Assembly: GCF_000686845.1 (NCBI RefSeq)
Contig: NZ_JMLS01000001.1
Coordinates: 558,001 to 622,000 of the forward strand
Origin: Paenibacillus sp. UNC451MF
Lineage (GTDB): Bacteria > Bacillota > Bacilli > Paenibacillales > NBRC-103111
Length of the DNA stretch: 64,000 nt
Direction of reading: 5' to 3'
In this document: positions 7,791-16,729 of the stretch, piece by piece
Numbering within the stretch: the stretch's first letter is position 1
Layout: every line of letters starts with the position of its first letter
Notes under the pieces: generated by a model
The model's input: the letters and a program-made list of their open reading frames with translations, nothing else
Databases searched by the model: none
Told to the model about the DNA's origin: nothing
Translations under genes and position numbers: made by a program

Positions 7791-9092
7791 ATGTTTGTAG
7801 ATAAAGCGAAGATTTATGTTAAGGGCGGTGACGGTGGAGACGGCCTGGTCGCGTTCCGAAGAGAGAAGTATGTGCCTGAGGGCGGACCGGGTGGTGGTGA
7901 CGGCGGAGATGGCGGAGACGTTATATTTCGTGTTGATGAGGGCTTGCGCACATTGATGGATTTCCGTTATCAAAAGCATTTCAAAGCAGACCGTGGAGAA
8001 AAGGGTCGTAACAAAAGTCAGCACGGAGCTAACGCGGATGATATGATCGTCAAGGTCCCGCCTGGAACTGTTGTAATTGATGACGATTCACAGGAGATTG
8101 TTGCAGATTTGACCCGTCATGGACAGCAGGTTGTTATTGCCAAAGGAGGCCGCGGAGGTCGGGGCAATATTCGCTTTGCTACGCCCAATAATCCGGCGCC
8201 GGAAATTGCCGAGAATGGTGAAGAAGGCCAAGAGCGTTGGGTAGTGCTTGAGCTGAAGGTCATGGCAGACGTTGGTTTAGTAGGTTTTCCAAGCGTAGGC
8301 AAATCGACCTTGCTGTCGGTTGTATCCGCGGCACAGCCTAAGATCGGTGCGTATCATTTTACAACACTGACTCCTAATCTCGGAGTGGTGGATGTAGGCG
8401 ACGGACGCAGCTTCGTTATGGCGGATTTGCCAGGATTGATTGAAGGGGCGCATCAAGGCGTTGGTCTCGGACATGAGTTTCTGCGTCACATTGAACGGAC
8501 TAGAGTTATTGTGCACATTATTGATATGGCTGCAACAGAAGGTCGGGATCCTTTTGAAGATTGGCAAAAGATCAATGAAGAATTAAACCTGTACAATTCC
8601 AAACTTGAAGAGCGTCCGCAAATTGTGGTTGCCAATAAAATGGACATGCCAGATGCTGAGGAGCTGTTGGGCGAATTCACGCGTCAACTGGCCGAAGTCA
8701 ATCCGTCTACTCAAATTATCCCTATATCAGCAATTACGAAAAACGGGGTACAGGAGCTGCTGTATAAAATAGCGGATCTGTTGGAAACTATCCCTGAAAT
8801 GCCGCTTGTTGAGGACCTCGTTGATTTGGCCGAGCGTAAAGTATATCGTCTCGAAGCTAAAGAAGATAATGATTTCACGATCACTCGGGAAAATGATACT
8901 TTCGTTGTGGAAAGTCCGAGTATTGAGAAGCTGATCAAACGGACGAATTTCAGCACGGAAGAAGCGGTTATGCGCTTTGCTCGGATTCTGCGTAAAAAAG
9001 GGATCGACGAAGCATTGCGTAGTCGCGGGGCGAAGGATGGACAGACGGTTCGTATCGGAGATTTCGAATTTGAATTTGTCGAGAAGGAATAG
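7791..9092 (+). CDS. obg: GTPase Obg (CgtA), ribosome assembly and stress GTPase
   Basis: Essential GTPase involved in 50S assembly and, in Bacillus, in Spo0A activation and general stress signalling. The glycine-rich Obg fold spans about 1-158 ([22 protein letters not shown] and GGRGGRGN). The G domain follows: G1 GFPSVGKST near residue 164, G3 [10 protein letters not shown]4 NKMD. The C-terminal OCT domain covers about 350-428. At 433 aa it has full family length. AGGTGG precedes ATG 7791. The pair spo0B-obg is conserved in sporulating Firmicutes. A terminator lies directly after. Confidence 0.98.
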   Translation: MFVDKAKIYVKGGDGGDGLVAFRREKYVPEGGPGGGDGGDGGDVIFRVDEGLRTLMDFRYQKHFKADRGEKGRNKSQHGANADDMIVKVPPGTVVIDDDSQEIVADLTRHGQQVVIAKGGRGGRGNIRFATPNNPAPEIAENGEEGQERWVVLELKVMADVGLVGFPSVGKSTLLSVVSAAQPKIGAYHFTTLTPNLGVVDVGDGRSFVMADLPGLIEGAHQGVGLGHEFLRHIERTRVIVHIIDMAATEGRDPFEDWQKINEELNLYNSKLEERPQIVVANKMDMPDAEELLGEFTRQLAEVNPSTQIIPISAITKNGVQELLYKIADLLETIPEMPLVEDLVDLAERKVYRLEAKEDNDFTITRENDTFVVESPSIEKLIKRTNFSTEEAVMRFARILRKKGIDEALRSRGAKDGQTVRIGDFEFEFVEKE

Positions 9093-9113
9093 GTGGCGGC
9101 AAAGTCGAGCGAT

Positions 9114-9159
9114 AAAACACCAAGGCTCATGTTTGTCTGATGAGGCTGGTGTTTTTTTT
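9114..9159 (+). terminator. Rho-independent terminator after obg
   Basis: Long stem AAAACACCA-AGGCTCAT/ATGAGGC-TGGTGTTTT around a short loop, running into eight T. It cleanly separates the backbone operon from the inserted nitrate block. Confidence 0.9.
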
Positions 9160-9300
9160 GTTTGTGCTGAAAACGCTGTAAAAACGAACGATCTGAAAGG
9201 AAAATCAATTTAATATTCGTTAAATGGTGAGTTGAATAGAGTAAATAGAAAGTATAAGAAAAAAAACAAGGAAAAACGTGAACTTTTTTCAAAAAAAGCG

Positions 9301-9329
9301 TTGAACTATACGGGTTTGAATTGTATAGT
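9301..9329 (+). promoter_or_regulatory. Promoter of narK-nasC operon
   Basis: TTGAAC (9301-9306) and TATAGT (9324-9329) separated by 17 bases, a good sigma-A match. The predicted start (about 9336) falls inside the adjacent GlnR/TnrA-type site. Confidence 0.65.
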
Positions 9330-9334
9330 ATATA

Positions 9335-9351
9335 TGTGATAATTACTAACA
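9335..9351 (+). promoter_or_regulatory. GlnR/TnrA-type nitrogen operator
   Basis: TGTGATAATTACTAACA fits the pattern TGTNA-N7-TNACA exactly and the 17-bp GlnR/TnrA consensus at all but one central position. These MerR-family regulators control nitrate and ammonium genes in Bacillus and Paenibacillus. Its overlap with the predicted transcription start suggests repression, although another promoter placement could make it an activator site. Confidence 0.62.
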
Positions 9352-9403
9352 TGAATAATACATTTGAGTATTTTAAAAAGAGATAATAAGGAGGTAATGA
9401 GGA

Positions 9404-10636
9404 GTGGATGTAAAAAACTTTCGAAAATCAGGACATTTCCCGAGCTTGTTGTCAGCATTTATCTATTTTGATGTCAGTTTTATGATATGGGTATTGTGCG
9501 GTGCATTGTCACTGTATATCACCAAAGATTTTGGCTTGACAGATGCTCAAAAAGCAACGATGGTTGCTATTCCTACTTTGGGCGGATCCATATTTAGAAT
9601 TCCTATGGGGATCTTGGCGGATCGGATAGGTTCCAAGAAAGCAGGGATCATCGGTATGGTATTAACATTGATTCCGCTTCTATGGGGCTGGCTGGGAGGA
9701 ACAAGCTTAAGTCAGGTTCAAGCACTGGGCTTCTTGCTTGGGATTGCCGGTGCAAGCTTCGCAGTCTCCTTATCGTTGGCAAGTCGATGGTATCCTCCGC
9801 AGTACCAAGGTCTGGCCATGGGGATTGCGGGTGCAGGGAACAGCGGAACTGCACTGGCTACCTTCTTCGGTCCGCAATTAGCAACATCCATCGGATGGCA
9901 TAATGTTTTCGGTCTTGCAATGATCCCACTCCTGCTGGTTTTGGTGGCTTACACCTTGATGGCCAAAGATAGTCCTAATCAACCTGAGCCCAAAAAATGG
10001 ATTGATTATTTAACGGCATTCAAAAATATCGATACTTGGTGGTTCAGTCTGTTTTATGCGATTACATTCGGAGGGTTCGTTGGTTTTTCCAACTACTTCA
10101 GTATCTTTTTCTATGATGTTTATGGTGACAAGGCAGTTGCAGGCGGTTTGAGTAAAATCCAGATCGGATATCTGGTTACGATTACGGTTATTGCTGGGAG
10201 CTTCTTTAGGCCTGTAGGCGGCTACATTGCAGATAAAATCGGTGGCATGAGATTTATGATGGTTTTATTCTCTGTCATTACGATATGCGCATTTGCCGTT
10301 TCATCCATGCCGGCTTCGTTCATGGTCATGCTGGCAATAACAAGCTTAATGATGGCATGTTTAGGAATGGGCAACGGATCCATTTTTCAGCTGGTGCCTC
10401 AGCGTTTTTCCAAAGAAATCGGGGTTGTGACGGGGATTGTGGGAGCATTCGGGGGACTTGGAGGATTTCTGCTTCCCAATAATATATTGGGACCGCTAAA
10501 ACAAGCTACAGGATCCCATGTGACAGGCTTTGTTGTCGTGGCGTCGATAGTGCTGGTAGTCACGTTAGTATTTTATGCCGTTACGCGAAGCTGGAGAAAG
10601 GCTTGGGCGACATCGGGCTCTGGAGTTAATTACTAG
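9404..10636 (+). CDS. narK: Nitrate/nitrite transporter, NarK/NasA MFS family
   Basis: Twelve-helix major-facilitator transporter for nitrate uptake (or nitrite exchange). Nitrate-porter signatures are visible: FRIPMGILADRIGSKKAG between helices 2 and 3, GIAGAGNSGTALATFFGPQLA in helix 5, and a second signature around GNGSIFQLVPQRFSKEIGVVTG. The first helix contains FIYFDVSFMIWVL, typical of the NarK group. GTG 9404 follows AAGGAGG (9389-9395) at normal spacing. The nitrate reductase gene starts 20 bases after its stop, so this is most likely an assimilatory uptake system (NasA role). Confidence 0.92.
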   Translation: MDVKNFRKSGHFPSLLSAFIYFDVSFMIWVLCGALSLYITKDFGLTDAQKATMVAIPTLGGSIFRIPMGILADRIGSKKAGIIGMVLTLIPLLWGWLGGTSLSQVQALGFLLGIAGASFAVSLSLASRWYPPQYQGLAMGIAGAGNSGTALATFFGPQLATSIGWHNVFGLAMIPLLLVLVAYTLMAKDSPNQPEPKKWIDYLTAFKNIDTWWFSLFYAITFGGFVGFSNYFSIFFYDVYGDKAVAGGLSKIQIGYLVTITVIAGSFFRPVGGYIADKIGGMRFMMVLFSVITICAFAVSSMPASFMVMLAITSLMMACLGMGNGSIFQLVPQRFSKEIGVVTGIVGAFGGLGGFLLPNNILGPLKQATGSHVTGFVVVASIVLVVTLVFYAVTRSWRKAWATSGSGVNY

Positions 10637-10655
10637 AAGTAGGTGAGAAGCAGAG

Positions 10656-12788
10656 ATGAACGATTTTCTTAAGCATTTTCAGATGCAGCATGCTGCTGTT
10701 CCGCCGAAGGAAAAAATTACCAAAACGGAATGTCCCTACTGCAGCGTACAGTGCACAATGAATCTGCATGAGGAAAAGTCGATCAGAGTGAGCCGCTACT
10801 CCGTATCGCCGAACAAAGAAGACCCGGTCACCGACGGAAGATTGTGTGTGAAAGGATTGAATGCCCATACTCATGCTATTGATGAACGCAGATTAAAGAG
10901 CCCGATGGTTCGTGAGAATGGCAAGCTCTCTTCTGTTTCTTGGGAAGCCGCGCTGGAGCTGACAAGGATACAGCTGCAGGATTTGCAGAATAAGTATGGT
11001 AAGGATTCCATAGGCGTGTACGGAGGCGGATCATTAACGAATGAGGAGAGTTATCTGCTAGGAAAATTTGCACGGGTAGCTTTGCAAACTAAATTCATCG
11101 ATTATAACGGAAGGTTCTGCATGTCTGCGGCGGCAGGAGCCTCCAACCTGACTTTAGGTGTGGATCGCGGCTTGACGAATCCTTTGTCGGAAGTACCGTT
11201 GGCTAAATGCATTATTCTAGCAGGCACCAATATTGCGGAATGTCAGCCGACCATTATGCAGTATTTCCGTAAAGCGAGGCAGGACGGGTGTAAAATCATT
11301 GTCATCGATCCCCGTGAAACGGCTACCTGTGCGATTGCAGATATTCATCTCAAGGTGAAACCGGGCTATGATGCGGCTCTGGTAAACGGAATGCTCAAGG
11401 TTATTGTAGATGAGGGTTATGTAGATCAGGGATTTGTAGAACAAAGAACCAACGGGTATACCGAGCTAAAGGAGCATTTGAAGCAGGTATCTTTATCTGA
11501 AGCTGCCGCTTTAAGCGGAGTTTCTCCTCAGCTCATAATAGAAGCGGCCAGAATGTACGGTCAGGCAGAGACCGGAATGGTGTTCACGGCGCGGGGAGTA
11601 GAGCAGCACGCTAGCGGAGTGGCCAATGTTCGCAATTTTCTTAATCTGGTGCTGCTCACCGGTAAAATAGGGCGTCCCGGATGCGGCTATGGAGCTATTA
11701 CGGGGCAAGCGAACGGCCAAGGCGGCCGTGAGCATGGACAGAAGGCGGACCAGCTTCCTGGGTATAGGTTGATCGAAAATCCGGAGCATAGGGCCTACAT
11801 TGCCCAAGTGTGGGGAGTCCCGGAAGAAGAGCTTCCGCGTAAAGGAGTGTCCGCCTATGAAATGATGGAAGCCATAGACCGTGGGGAAATTATAGGGCTG
11901 ATCATTCTATCCTCTAATCCTGTTGTTTCCAACCCGAACAGTCATTTGGTAGAGAAAGCGTTGAAAAAGCTGAAGTTCCTTGTCGTCATTGATTTGTTTC
12001 AATCGGAAACATCGAAGTTTGCTCACATGCTGCTGCCAGGTTCCGCTTATTTAGAGGATGAAGGGACAATGACTCAGCTTGAAGGACGCGTAATGGTGAG
12101 AAGAGCATTGAAGCCGTTGCCGGGTAAAGCTCGATTGGACTGGCGGATTCTATGCGACATAGCTTCTGTGCTAGGAAAAGGACAATATTTCCAATATGAA
12201 TCTGCGGAGGATATCTTTAACGAGCTGCGGCTTGCTTCCAAAGGAGGTTTGGCGGATTACTACGGAATGACATATTCCAAGATAGAGGAACAGAAAGGCA
12301 TGTTTTGGCCGTGCCCAGAAGAAGGGCATACTGGTACGCCTCGCATGTTCGAGGATCGATTTGCTCATGAAGACGGAAGGGCGCGTCTCGTACCGATACA
12401 GCATCAAAATCCGAAAGAGGTTCCGACCCGGAAATACCCGCTTATTCTCACAACAGGGCGTGTTCTTCAGCACTATTTGTCGGGGGTTCAGACGAGAAAC
12501 ACCCCTGAGCTGAATTCCAAGTATCCTGAGCCTTTGATGGAAATACATCCGGATGCTGCTGCTGAGAGCGGGCTAGTGAATGGCGGGTATGCGAGAGTTA
12601 CATCCAAGCGTGGGTCGATCCGGCTAAAAGTGAAATTTTCACAGAAAATTAGACGAGACACGGTATTCGTTCCGTTTCATTGGGGAGAAGATCAATGTAT
12701 CAATCGGCTGACCAATCCTGCTCTGGACCCAATGTGCAGGATGCCTGAGTTTAAGGTTTGTGCGGTTCGTGTGGAGCCCTTGTCCTAA
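10656..12788 (+). CDS. nasC: Assimilatory nitrate reductase catalytic subunit (molybdopterin, NasC/NarB type)
   Basis: Reduces nitrate to nitrite in the cytoplasm for nitrogen assimilation. Cys26, Cys29, Cys33 and Cys64 (CPYCSVQC and LCVKG) bind a 4Fe-4S cluster. About residue 155 in GRFCMSAAAG is the cysteine that should ligate molybdenum, as in NapA/NasC enzymes. The cofactor-binding segments GTNIAECQP and VIDPRET follow, then the C-terminal molydopterin-dinucleotide domain from about 590. Its length, 710 aa, equals B. subtilis NasC as I recall it. The electron-transfer partner NasB and nitrite reductase are not in this window. No Tat signal is present, which supports the assimilatory form. 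Confidence 0.9.
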   Translation: MNDFLKHFQMQHAAVPPKEKITKTECPYCSVQCTMNLHEEKSIRVSRYSVSPNKEDPVTDGRLCVKGLNAHTHAIDERRLKSPMVRENGKLSSVSWEAALELTRIQLQDLQNKYGKDSIGVYGGGSLTNEESYLLGKFARVALQTKFIDYNGRFCMSAAAGASNLTLGVDRGLTNPLSEVPLAKCIILAGTNIAECQPTIMQYFRKARQDGCKIIVIDPRETATCAIADIHLKVKPGYDAALVNGMLKVIVDEGYVDQGFVEQRTNGYTELKEHLKQVSLSEAAALSGVSPQLIIEAARMYGQAETGMVFTARGVEQHASGVANVRNFLNLVLLTGKIGRPGCGYGAITGQANGQGGREHGQKADQLPGYRLIENPEHRAYIAQVWGVPEEELPRKGVSAYEMMEAIDRGEIIGLIILSSNPVVSNPNSHLVEKALKKLKFLVVIDLFQSETSKFAHMLLPGSAYLEDEGTMTQLEGRVMVRRALKPLPGKARLDWRILCDIASVLGKGQYFQYESAEDIFNELRLASKGGLADYYGMTYSKIEEQKGMFWPCPEEGHTGTPRMFEDRFAHEDGRARLVPIQHQNPKEVPTRKYPLILTTGRVLQHYLSGVQTRNTPELNSKYPEPLMEIHPDAAAESGLVNGGYARVTSKRGSIRLKVKFSQKIRRDTVFVPFHWGEDQCINRLTNPALDPMCRMPEFKVCAVRVEPLS

Positions 12789-12901
12789 CTGGAAGCTTGC
12801 GTCGTGAAGGGGAAACCGCTATTGCTTTAAAGGATGACTGACGCCACCATTCTCAAAGGCTTCCATAGATGAGTTTCATCGATAAGAAATGAGGTGACAT
12901 C

Positions 12902-13951
12902 ATGAAGGAATGGATAAAAACGGTCGGAACCGGTAAAACCGGTTCCCGCCATCTCACTTATGATGAGGCGGTTGCGGCCGCGCATTCCATTGCCCGCGGG
13001 GAATCCACGGATGCTCAAACTGCGGCTTTTCTAATGGCGATGAGAATGAAGGGAGAAGCGGATGAAGAAATGATGGGATTTATCGATGTATTCCGCAAAT
13101 ACTCCCTTCCATTCCGCTCCTTCTCGGATTCATTGAATTGTGCTGGACCTTACGATGGAAGGCTCTACTTTCCCATTACAATTCCGGTTAGTCTTTTGTT
13201 AGCTTCCGTTGGCTACTCACAGGTGCTGCATGGAAGTGATTCGCTTCCGCCGAAGCAGGGATTATCCTTGAAGGAGCTGCTGGAAGGGCTAGGTATTCAA
13301 GTGGAGCTTGAGGCTAAGGAATGGGAGTCTATTTTTATGGCCTTAAATATCGGATTTATTTGGACGGACCTCATTTGTCCGCCTTTTGGCCGCATCAGGC
13401 ATGTTCGGGAGCAGATGGGTCTAAGGACATTTTTGAATACGGTAGAAAAGGTCATTAATCCGATTCATTCGCAAAATATTATCATAGGTGTAAATCATAA
13501 AACGGCGATGACTCATTTAATTCATCTACTGCCCAAATCCGGGTTTGAGACCGCTTATATTGTTCAAGGAATCGAAGGTTCTGAAGATCTTCCGCTTTAT
13601 AAAACAAGCTCTATACGCAAGGTGACACCATGGGGAGATGAGTCGAATAGCGTGGATCCTGCAACATTCGGCTTTCGTGGAGAGCCATTGGAGAAGTGCG
13701 GGAAGGATGATCAGCTTAGGCTGCTTACAAGGGTCATCCAAGGTGATGATGCCGAGGATATTCGCAATGAGAGAGAACATGTTATTTTTAATGCGGGACT
13801 GCGCCTGTATTGGTTTGACAAGGTCGGCAGCTATGAAGAGGGCTTTCAACTGGCCCGATCGCTGTTGTTACGTAAGGAGGCATTCAAAATATTGGAGAAA
13901 TGGCGAGATTTGAGCAATAAAAGCTCTTTCCGCTCGAGAAAGGCCAAGTGA
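12902..13951 (+). CDS. TrpD2-like (anthranilate phosphoribosyltransferase-family) protein of the nitrate locus
   Basis: A 349-residue protein with the anthranilate phosphoribosyltransferase fold: an N-terminal helical domain with YDEAVAAAHSIARGESTDAQTAAFLMAMRMKGE-type sequence (here near residues 20-55), then a phosphoribosyl-binding-like alpha/beta part. The signature GTGGD loop of true TrpD is replaced by CAGPYDG (near 79-85), and the HGN...S segment reads HGSDSLPPKQG. Tryptophan synthesis is therefore unlikely; YbiB/TrpD2 relatives are known to bind nucleic acid. It follows nasC by 113 bases without a terminator, hence probably the same operon. AATGAGGTG precedes ATG 12902. Actual function is unknown. 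Confidence 0.72.
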   Translation: MKEWIKTVGTGKTGSRHLTYDEAVAAAHSIARGESTDAQTAAFLMAMRMKGEADEEMMGFIDVFRKYSLPFRSFSDSLNCAGPYDGRLYFPITIPVSLLLASVGYSQVLHGSDSLPPKQGLSLKELLEGLGIQVELEAKEWESIFMALNIGFIWTDLICPPFGRIRHVREQMGLRTFLNTVEKVINPIHSQNIIIGVNHKTAMTHLIHLLPKSGFETAYIVQGIEGSEDLPLYKTSSIRKVTPWGDESNSVDPATFGFRGEPLEKCGKDDQLRLLTRVIQGDDAEDIRNEREHVIFNAGLRLYWFDKVGSYEEGFQLARSLLLRKEAFKILEKWRDLSNKSSFRSRKAK

Positions 13952-13981
13952 TGAGTTTTCTATACTTTGAGTTAGTAACTA

Positions 13982-14035
13982 AAAAGAGGCTGTCCATCTA
14001 ACAGGTGAAATCCAACTGTGATGGACAGTCTCTTT
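13982..14035. terminator. Bidirectional terminator between TrpD2-like and Nudix genes
   Basis: Stem AAAGAGGCTGTCCATC/GATGGACAGTCTCTTT with one mismatch-type pair around a ~22-base loop. A-rich and T-rich flanks allow termination of both convergent genes. Confidence 0.82.
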
Positions 14036-14077
14036 CATTAAATGCATGTTGGCGAAATAAATTGTGTATAAGCGATG

Positions 14078-14581
14078 CTATGTCATCATGGGATCGACGA
14101 GAGCGGTCCAGCGGACGGTAGGGGAAGAGTCATCACTGGACCCCGCCGTACCGACCCAAATGTTCTGTGAAGGACCATGGTCAAAGTAATGGGCGAGCAG
14201 TGTATGAAAAATAAACGGGATTTCACGATCGAGCACTTGCTCGCGTGGGATCCAATGAAGTATCCCCTCATTCGTTTGAACGACATTTCGGCGTGTGGTC
14301 TCAGCAGTATAAATAAATTGCTGACGCACTTCCTTTTGGTTTAAACGGATCAATATATATTGCAGCCGCATATTGAGGAGCTCCGCTTCATTAAATCCGG
14401 TTTCCTCGTAGATCTCCCGTACGCAGGTAGTTAACGGATCATTAATTTCTTCGGGTTCCATGTGACCGCCGACCGCAGCCCACATGCCTGGATTCAAGGT
14501 GCGTGTAGGTGAACGCTTCATCATTAACAGGTCATTGCCGTTAAACAGCATAGCTGTAGCCATCATTCGTGTTCGAATCAA
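14078..14581 (-). CDS. Nudix hydrolase
   Basis: Pyrophosphohydrolase of the Nudix family, probably acting on a nucleotide or nucleotide sugar; the substrate cannot be told. The Nudix box is seen in GGHMEPEE followed by REIYEETGF. Between its two halves there are nine residues instead of the usual seven, a small insertion. I prefer TTG at 14581 (MIRTRMMATAMLFNG), which leaves 8 bases after AAAGGGG; a GTG at 14590 directly abuts that site. About 167 aa. It faces the nitrate operon across a shared terminator and has no evident functional tie to it. Confidence 0.82.
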   Translation of the reverse strand: MIRTRMMATAMLFNGNDLLMMKRSPTRTLNPGMWAAVGGHMEPEEINDPLTTCVREIYEETGFNEAELLNMRLQYILIRLNQKEVRQQFIYTAETTRRNVVQTNEGILHWIPREQVLDREIPFIFHTLLAHYFDHGPSQNIWVGTAGSSDDSSPTVRWTALVDPMMT

Positions 14582-14724
14582 AGAAAGCACCCCTTTTCTT
14601 TAAAATCATGCAACGAGAAGAATAACAGACAAGCTCATTTCACACCTTAACATGAATTGGTATGGCTTCATAGCGTACAGATGTGGAAACTTTATGAATG
14701 TCGGATGTTTCACGAAATAGCCTA

Positions 14725-14753
14725 TTGCCGGATTCAGTCATTTTCGTTATAAT
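14725..14753 (+). promoter_or_regulatory. Promoter of pheB
   Basis: TTGCCG (14725-14730) and TATAAT (14748-14753) with a 17-base spacer: a strong sigma-A match 45 bases before the pheB start. Confidence 0.72.
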
Positions 14754-14798
14754 GTCCACTAAGGAGAAACAATCGTCTTTTTAGAGAGGACTGTGGTT

Positions 14799-15272
14799 GT
14801 GCAGGATAAACATGACACGGAGACCAAATCTAGCGGTAACGAACGTTACTATTTAGTCAGGGAAGATATTTTACCCGAAGCGCTCGTGAAAACGGTACAT
14901 GCCAAGGAGCTGCTTGCCCGAGGCGAAGTGAAGACGATTCATGAAGCGGTGGAACAGGTTGAGCTGAGCCGCAGCGCATTTTATAAGTATAAGGATGGCA
15001 TTTTTCCTCTTAGCAAGTTGGAGCGGGAGCGTATTGTTACCATCTCGATGGATTTGGAGCATCGCTCAGGCATTTTATCCAAAGTTCTTGCTATGATTGC
15101 TGGACTTGAAGGAAATGTCCTAACCATTCATCAAACGATTCCTCTACAGGGGGTAGCCAATGTCGTCATTTCCGTTGAAACATCGGTGATGGGGGAGACG
15201 GTCGCAGTTCTCTTGGAACGGCTCCGAGAGCAAGAAGGAGTCAGCAGAGCTACCCTGGTGGGCCAAGGATAG
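14799..15272 (+). CDS. pheB: ACT-domain protein PheB
   Basis: Small protein with an N-terminal helical/HTH-like part (about 20-70, ARGEVKTIHEAVEQVELSRSAFYKYKDG) and a C-terminal ACT domain (about 80-155, ISMDLEHRSGILSKVLAMIA). ACT domains bind amino acids and adjust metabolism. In B. subtilis pheB lies beside pheA and obg; here it precedes hom and may act as a regulatory partner of aromatic or threonine-branch genes, which is inference. GTG 14799 has AGAGGA at 14785-14790 with 8-base spacing; the GTG at 14793 is too close. No enzymatic residues are visible. Confidence 0.85.
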   Translation: MQDKHDTETKSSGNERYYLVREDILPEALVKTVHAKELLARGEVKTIHEAVEQVELSRSAFYKYKDGIFPLSKLERERIVTISMDLEHRSGILSKVLAMIAGLEGNVLTIHQTIPLQGVANVVISVETSVMGETVAVLLERLREQEGVSRATLVGQG

Positions 15273-15381
15273 TCAATAAGTAAAATAAAGTATAATTCGG
15301 CCTGCCGTTCTGTGAATCTTCCAGATAAGCGCTGAATTAGCGGCTGCAAGATACAACAAGGTATTGAGGAGGAATTACGAT

Positions 15382-16668
15382 ATGAAACCGATAAAGGTTG
15401 GGTTATTAGGGCTTGGAACAGTAGGGACAGGTGTCGTGCGCATTGTAGAGGGACATCAGCAGGATTTGTTAAGCCAAACCGGGGCATCGATCGAAATTGC
15501 TAAAATTCTTGTTCAAGATAAAAGCAAAGCCCGTAATATTGCGGTAAGTCCAGATGCGTTGACGGAAAATCCATGGGACGTTATCGATAATCCGGAAATT
15601 GATATTGTAGTGGAAGTTATGGGTGGTATTGATCTAGCGAAGAAATATATGCTGCAGGCTCTGGACAATGGCAAGCATATCGTTACTGCTAACAAGGACT
15701 TGATGGCGCTGCACGGTCCGGAAATTTTGGCTAAAGCATCCGAGAAGGGCTGCGATGTATTCTACGAGGCCAGCGTGGCCGGCGGTATTCCGATTATTCG
15801 TACATTGATTGAGGGCTTCTCATCGGATCGGATTACGAAAATTATGGGGATCGTGAACGGAACGACGAATTATATCTTAACGAAGATGAGCCAGGAAGGC
15901 GCTGCATATAACGATGTTTTGAAAGAAGCACAGCAGCTTGGCTACGCAGAAGCGGATCCTACTTCGGATGTTGAAGGGTTCGATGCGGCACGTAAAATGA
16001 CGATCCTTGGAACATTGGGCTTCCACGCTAATGTGGCTTTGAGTGATGTACAAGTACGCGGAATCAGTCAGGTGTCAAAAGAAGACATTACCTATGGCAA
16101 ACGTCTCGGATATGAAGTGAAACTGCTCGGAATCGCTGAGCGTCAGGACGATTATATCAGTATCAGTGTTCAGCCAACAATGGTGAAGCAATCACATCCA
16201 CTGGCGTCCGTAAATGGAGTGTTCAATGCTGTGTATGTGTACGGTGAAGCTGTCGGTGAAACGATGTTTTACGGTCCGGGTGCCGGCGAAATGCCTACGG
16301 CAACATCCGTTGTAGCGGATTTGGTAGCTGTAGTGCGCAATTTGAAGTTGGGTATTAACGGCCAACGAGGATTTGCTCCGTATAAAGAGAAAAAGCTGAA
16401 GACGGATGAGCAAATCGCATCGAAAAACTTCATCCTGCTTCACGTAGAGGATAAAGCGGGTGTTCTGGCACAAATTACTCAGGTATTCGCTGAGCATGAA
16501 GTGAGCCTGGAATCGGTTCTTCAGCATCCGAATGCACAGAACCCGAACGCGGAAATCATCATCATTACTCACGATGCAAATCAAGCGGCTATGAAAAAAG
16601 TGCTGCATCAGTTTGAATCGATGAAAGTCGTTCATTCTATTAAGAGCGTCTATCGTGTAGAAGGATAA
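15382..16668 (+). CDS. hom: Homoserine dehydrogenase
   Basis: NAD(P)-dependent reduction of aspartate semialdehyde to homoserine, the branch to threonine and methionine. The N-terminal Rossmann motif is GLGTVGTGV, the catalytic region has EASVAGGIPIIRTL and the conserved lysine segment, and GIVNGTTNYIL marks the substrate domain. A C-terminal ACT domain (about 350-428) provides feedback control. ATG 15382 is preceded by GAGGAGG at 15366-15372; the frame extends upstream to 15364 without support. At 428 aa it equals the usual length. thrB follows; thrC is not in the window. Confidence 0.97.
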   Translation: MKPIKVGLLGLGTVGTGVVRIVEGHQQDLLSQTGASIEIAKILVQDKSKARNIAVSPDALTENPWDVIDNPEIDIVVEVMGGIDLAKKYMLQALDNGKHIVTANKDLMALHGPEILAKASEKGCDVFYEASVAGGIPIIRTLIEGFSSDRITKIMGIVNGTTNYILTKMSQEGAAYNDVLKEAQQLGYAEADPTSDVEGFDAARKMTILGTLGFHANVALSDVQVRGISQVSKEDITYGKRLGYEVKLLGIAERQDDYISISVQPTMVKQSHPLASVNGVFNAVYVYGEAVGETMFYGPGAGEMPTATSVVADLVAVVRNLKLGINGQRGFAPYKEKKLKTDEQIASKNFILLHVEDKAGVLAQITQVFAEHEVSLESVLQHPNAQNPNAEIIIITHDANQAAMKKVLHQFESMKVVHSIKSVYRVEG

Positions 16669-16729
16669 TCAACAAGCCACTGTTCATATAGCAATGATCA
16701 AAAAGTTCGAAGGGTAAGGGACCAATTTC

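Larger units (their letters stand above)
9160..9403. other. Non-coding regulatory region upstream of narK
   Basis: About 240 bases, AT-rich. It holds a promoter (9301-9329) and a GlnR/TnrA-type operator (9335-9351). A short self-complementary stretch CTTTTTT-C-AAAAAAG lies near 9283-9298. No open frame with a ribosome binding site was found. Confidence 0.6.

Noticed and set aside
9335-9351. FNR or CRP-type site at narK
   Set aside because: The half-sites fit TGTGA-N7-TAACA, not the TGTGA-N6-TCACA pattern; the GlnR/TnrA pattern fits much better and suits an assimilatory locus.
15273-15381. T-box or amino-acid riboswitch before hom (and before pheA)
   Set aside because: I looked for the T-box core, terminator/antiterminator pair and long leaders; the gap is only about 110 bases and has none, and pheA overlaps thrB.
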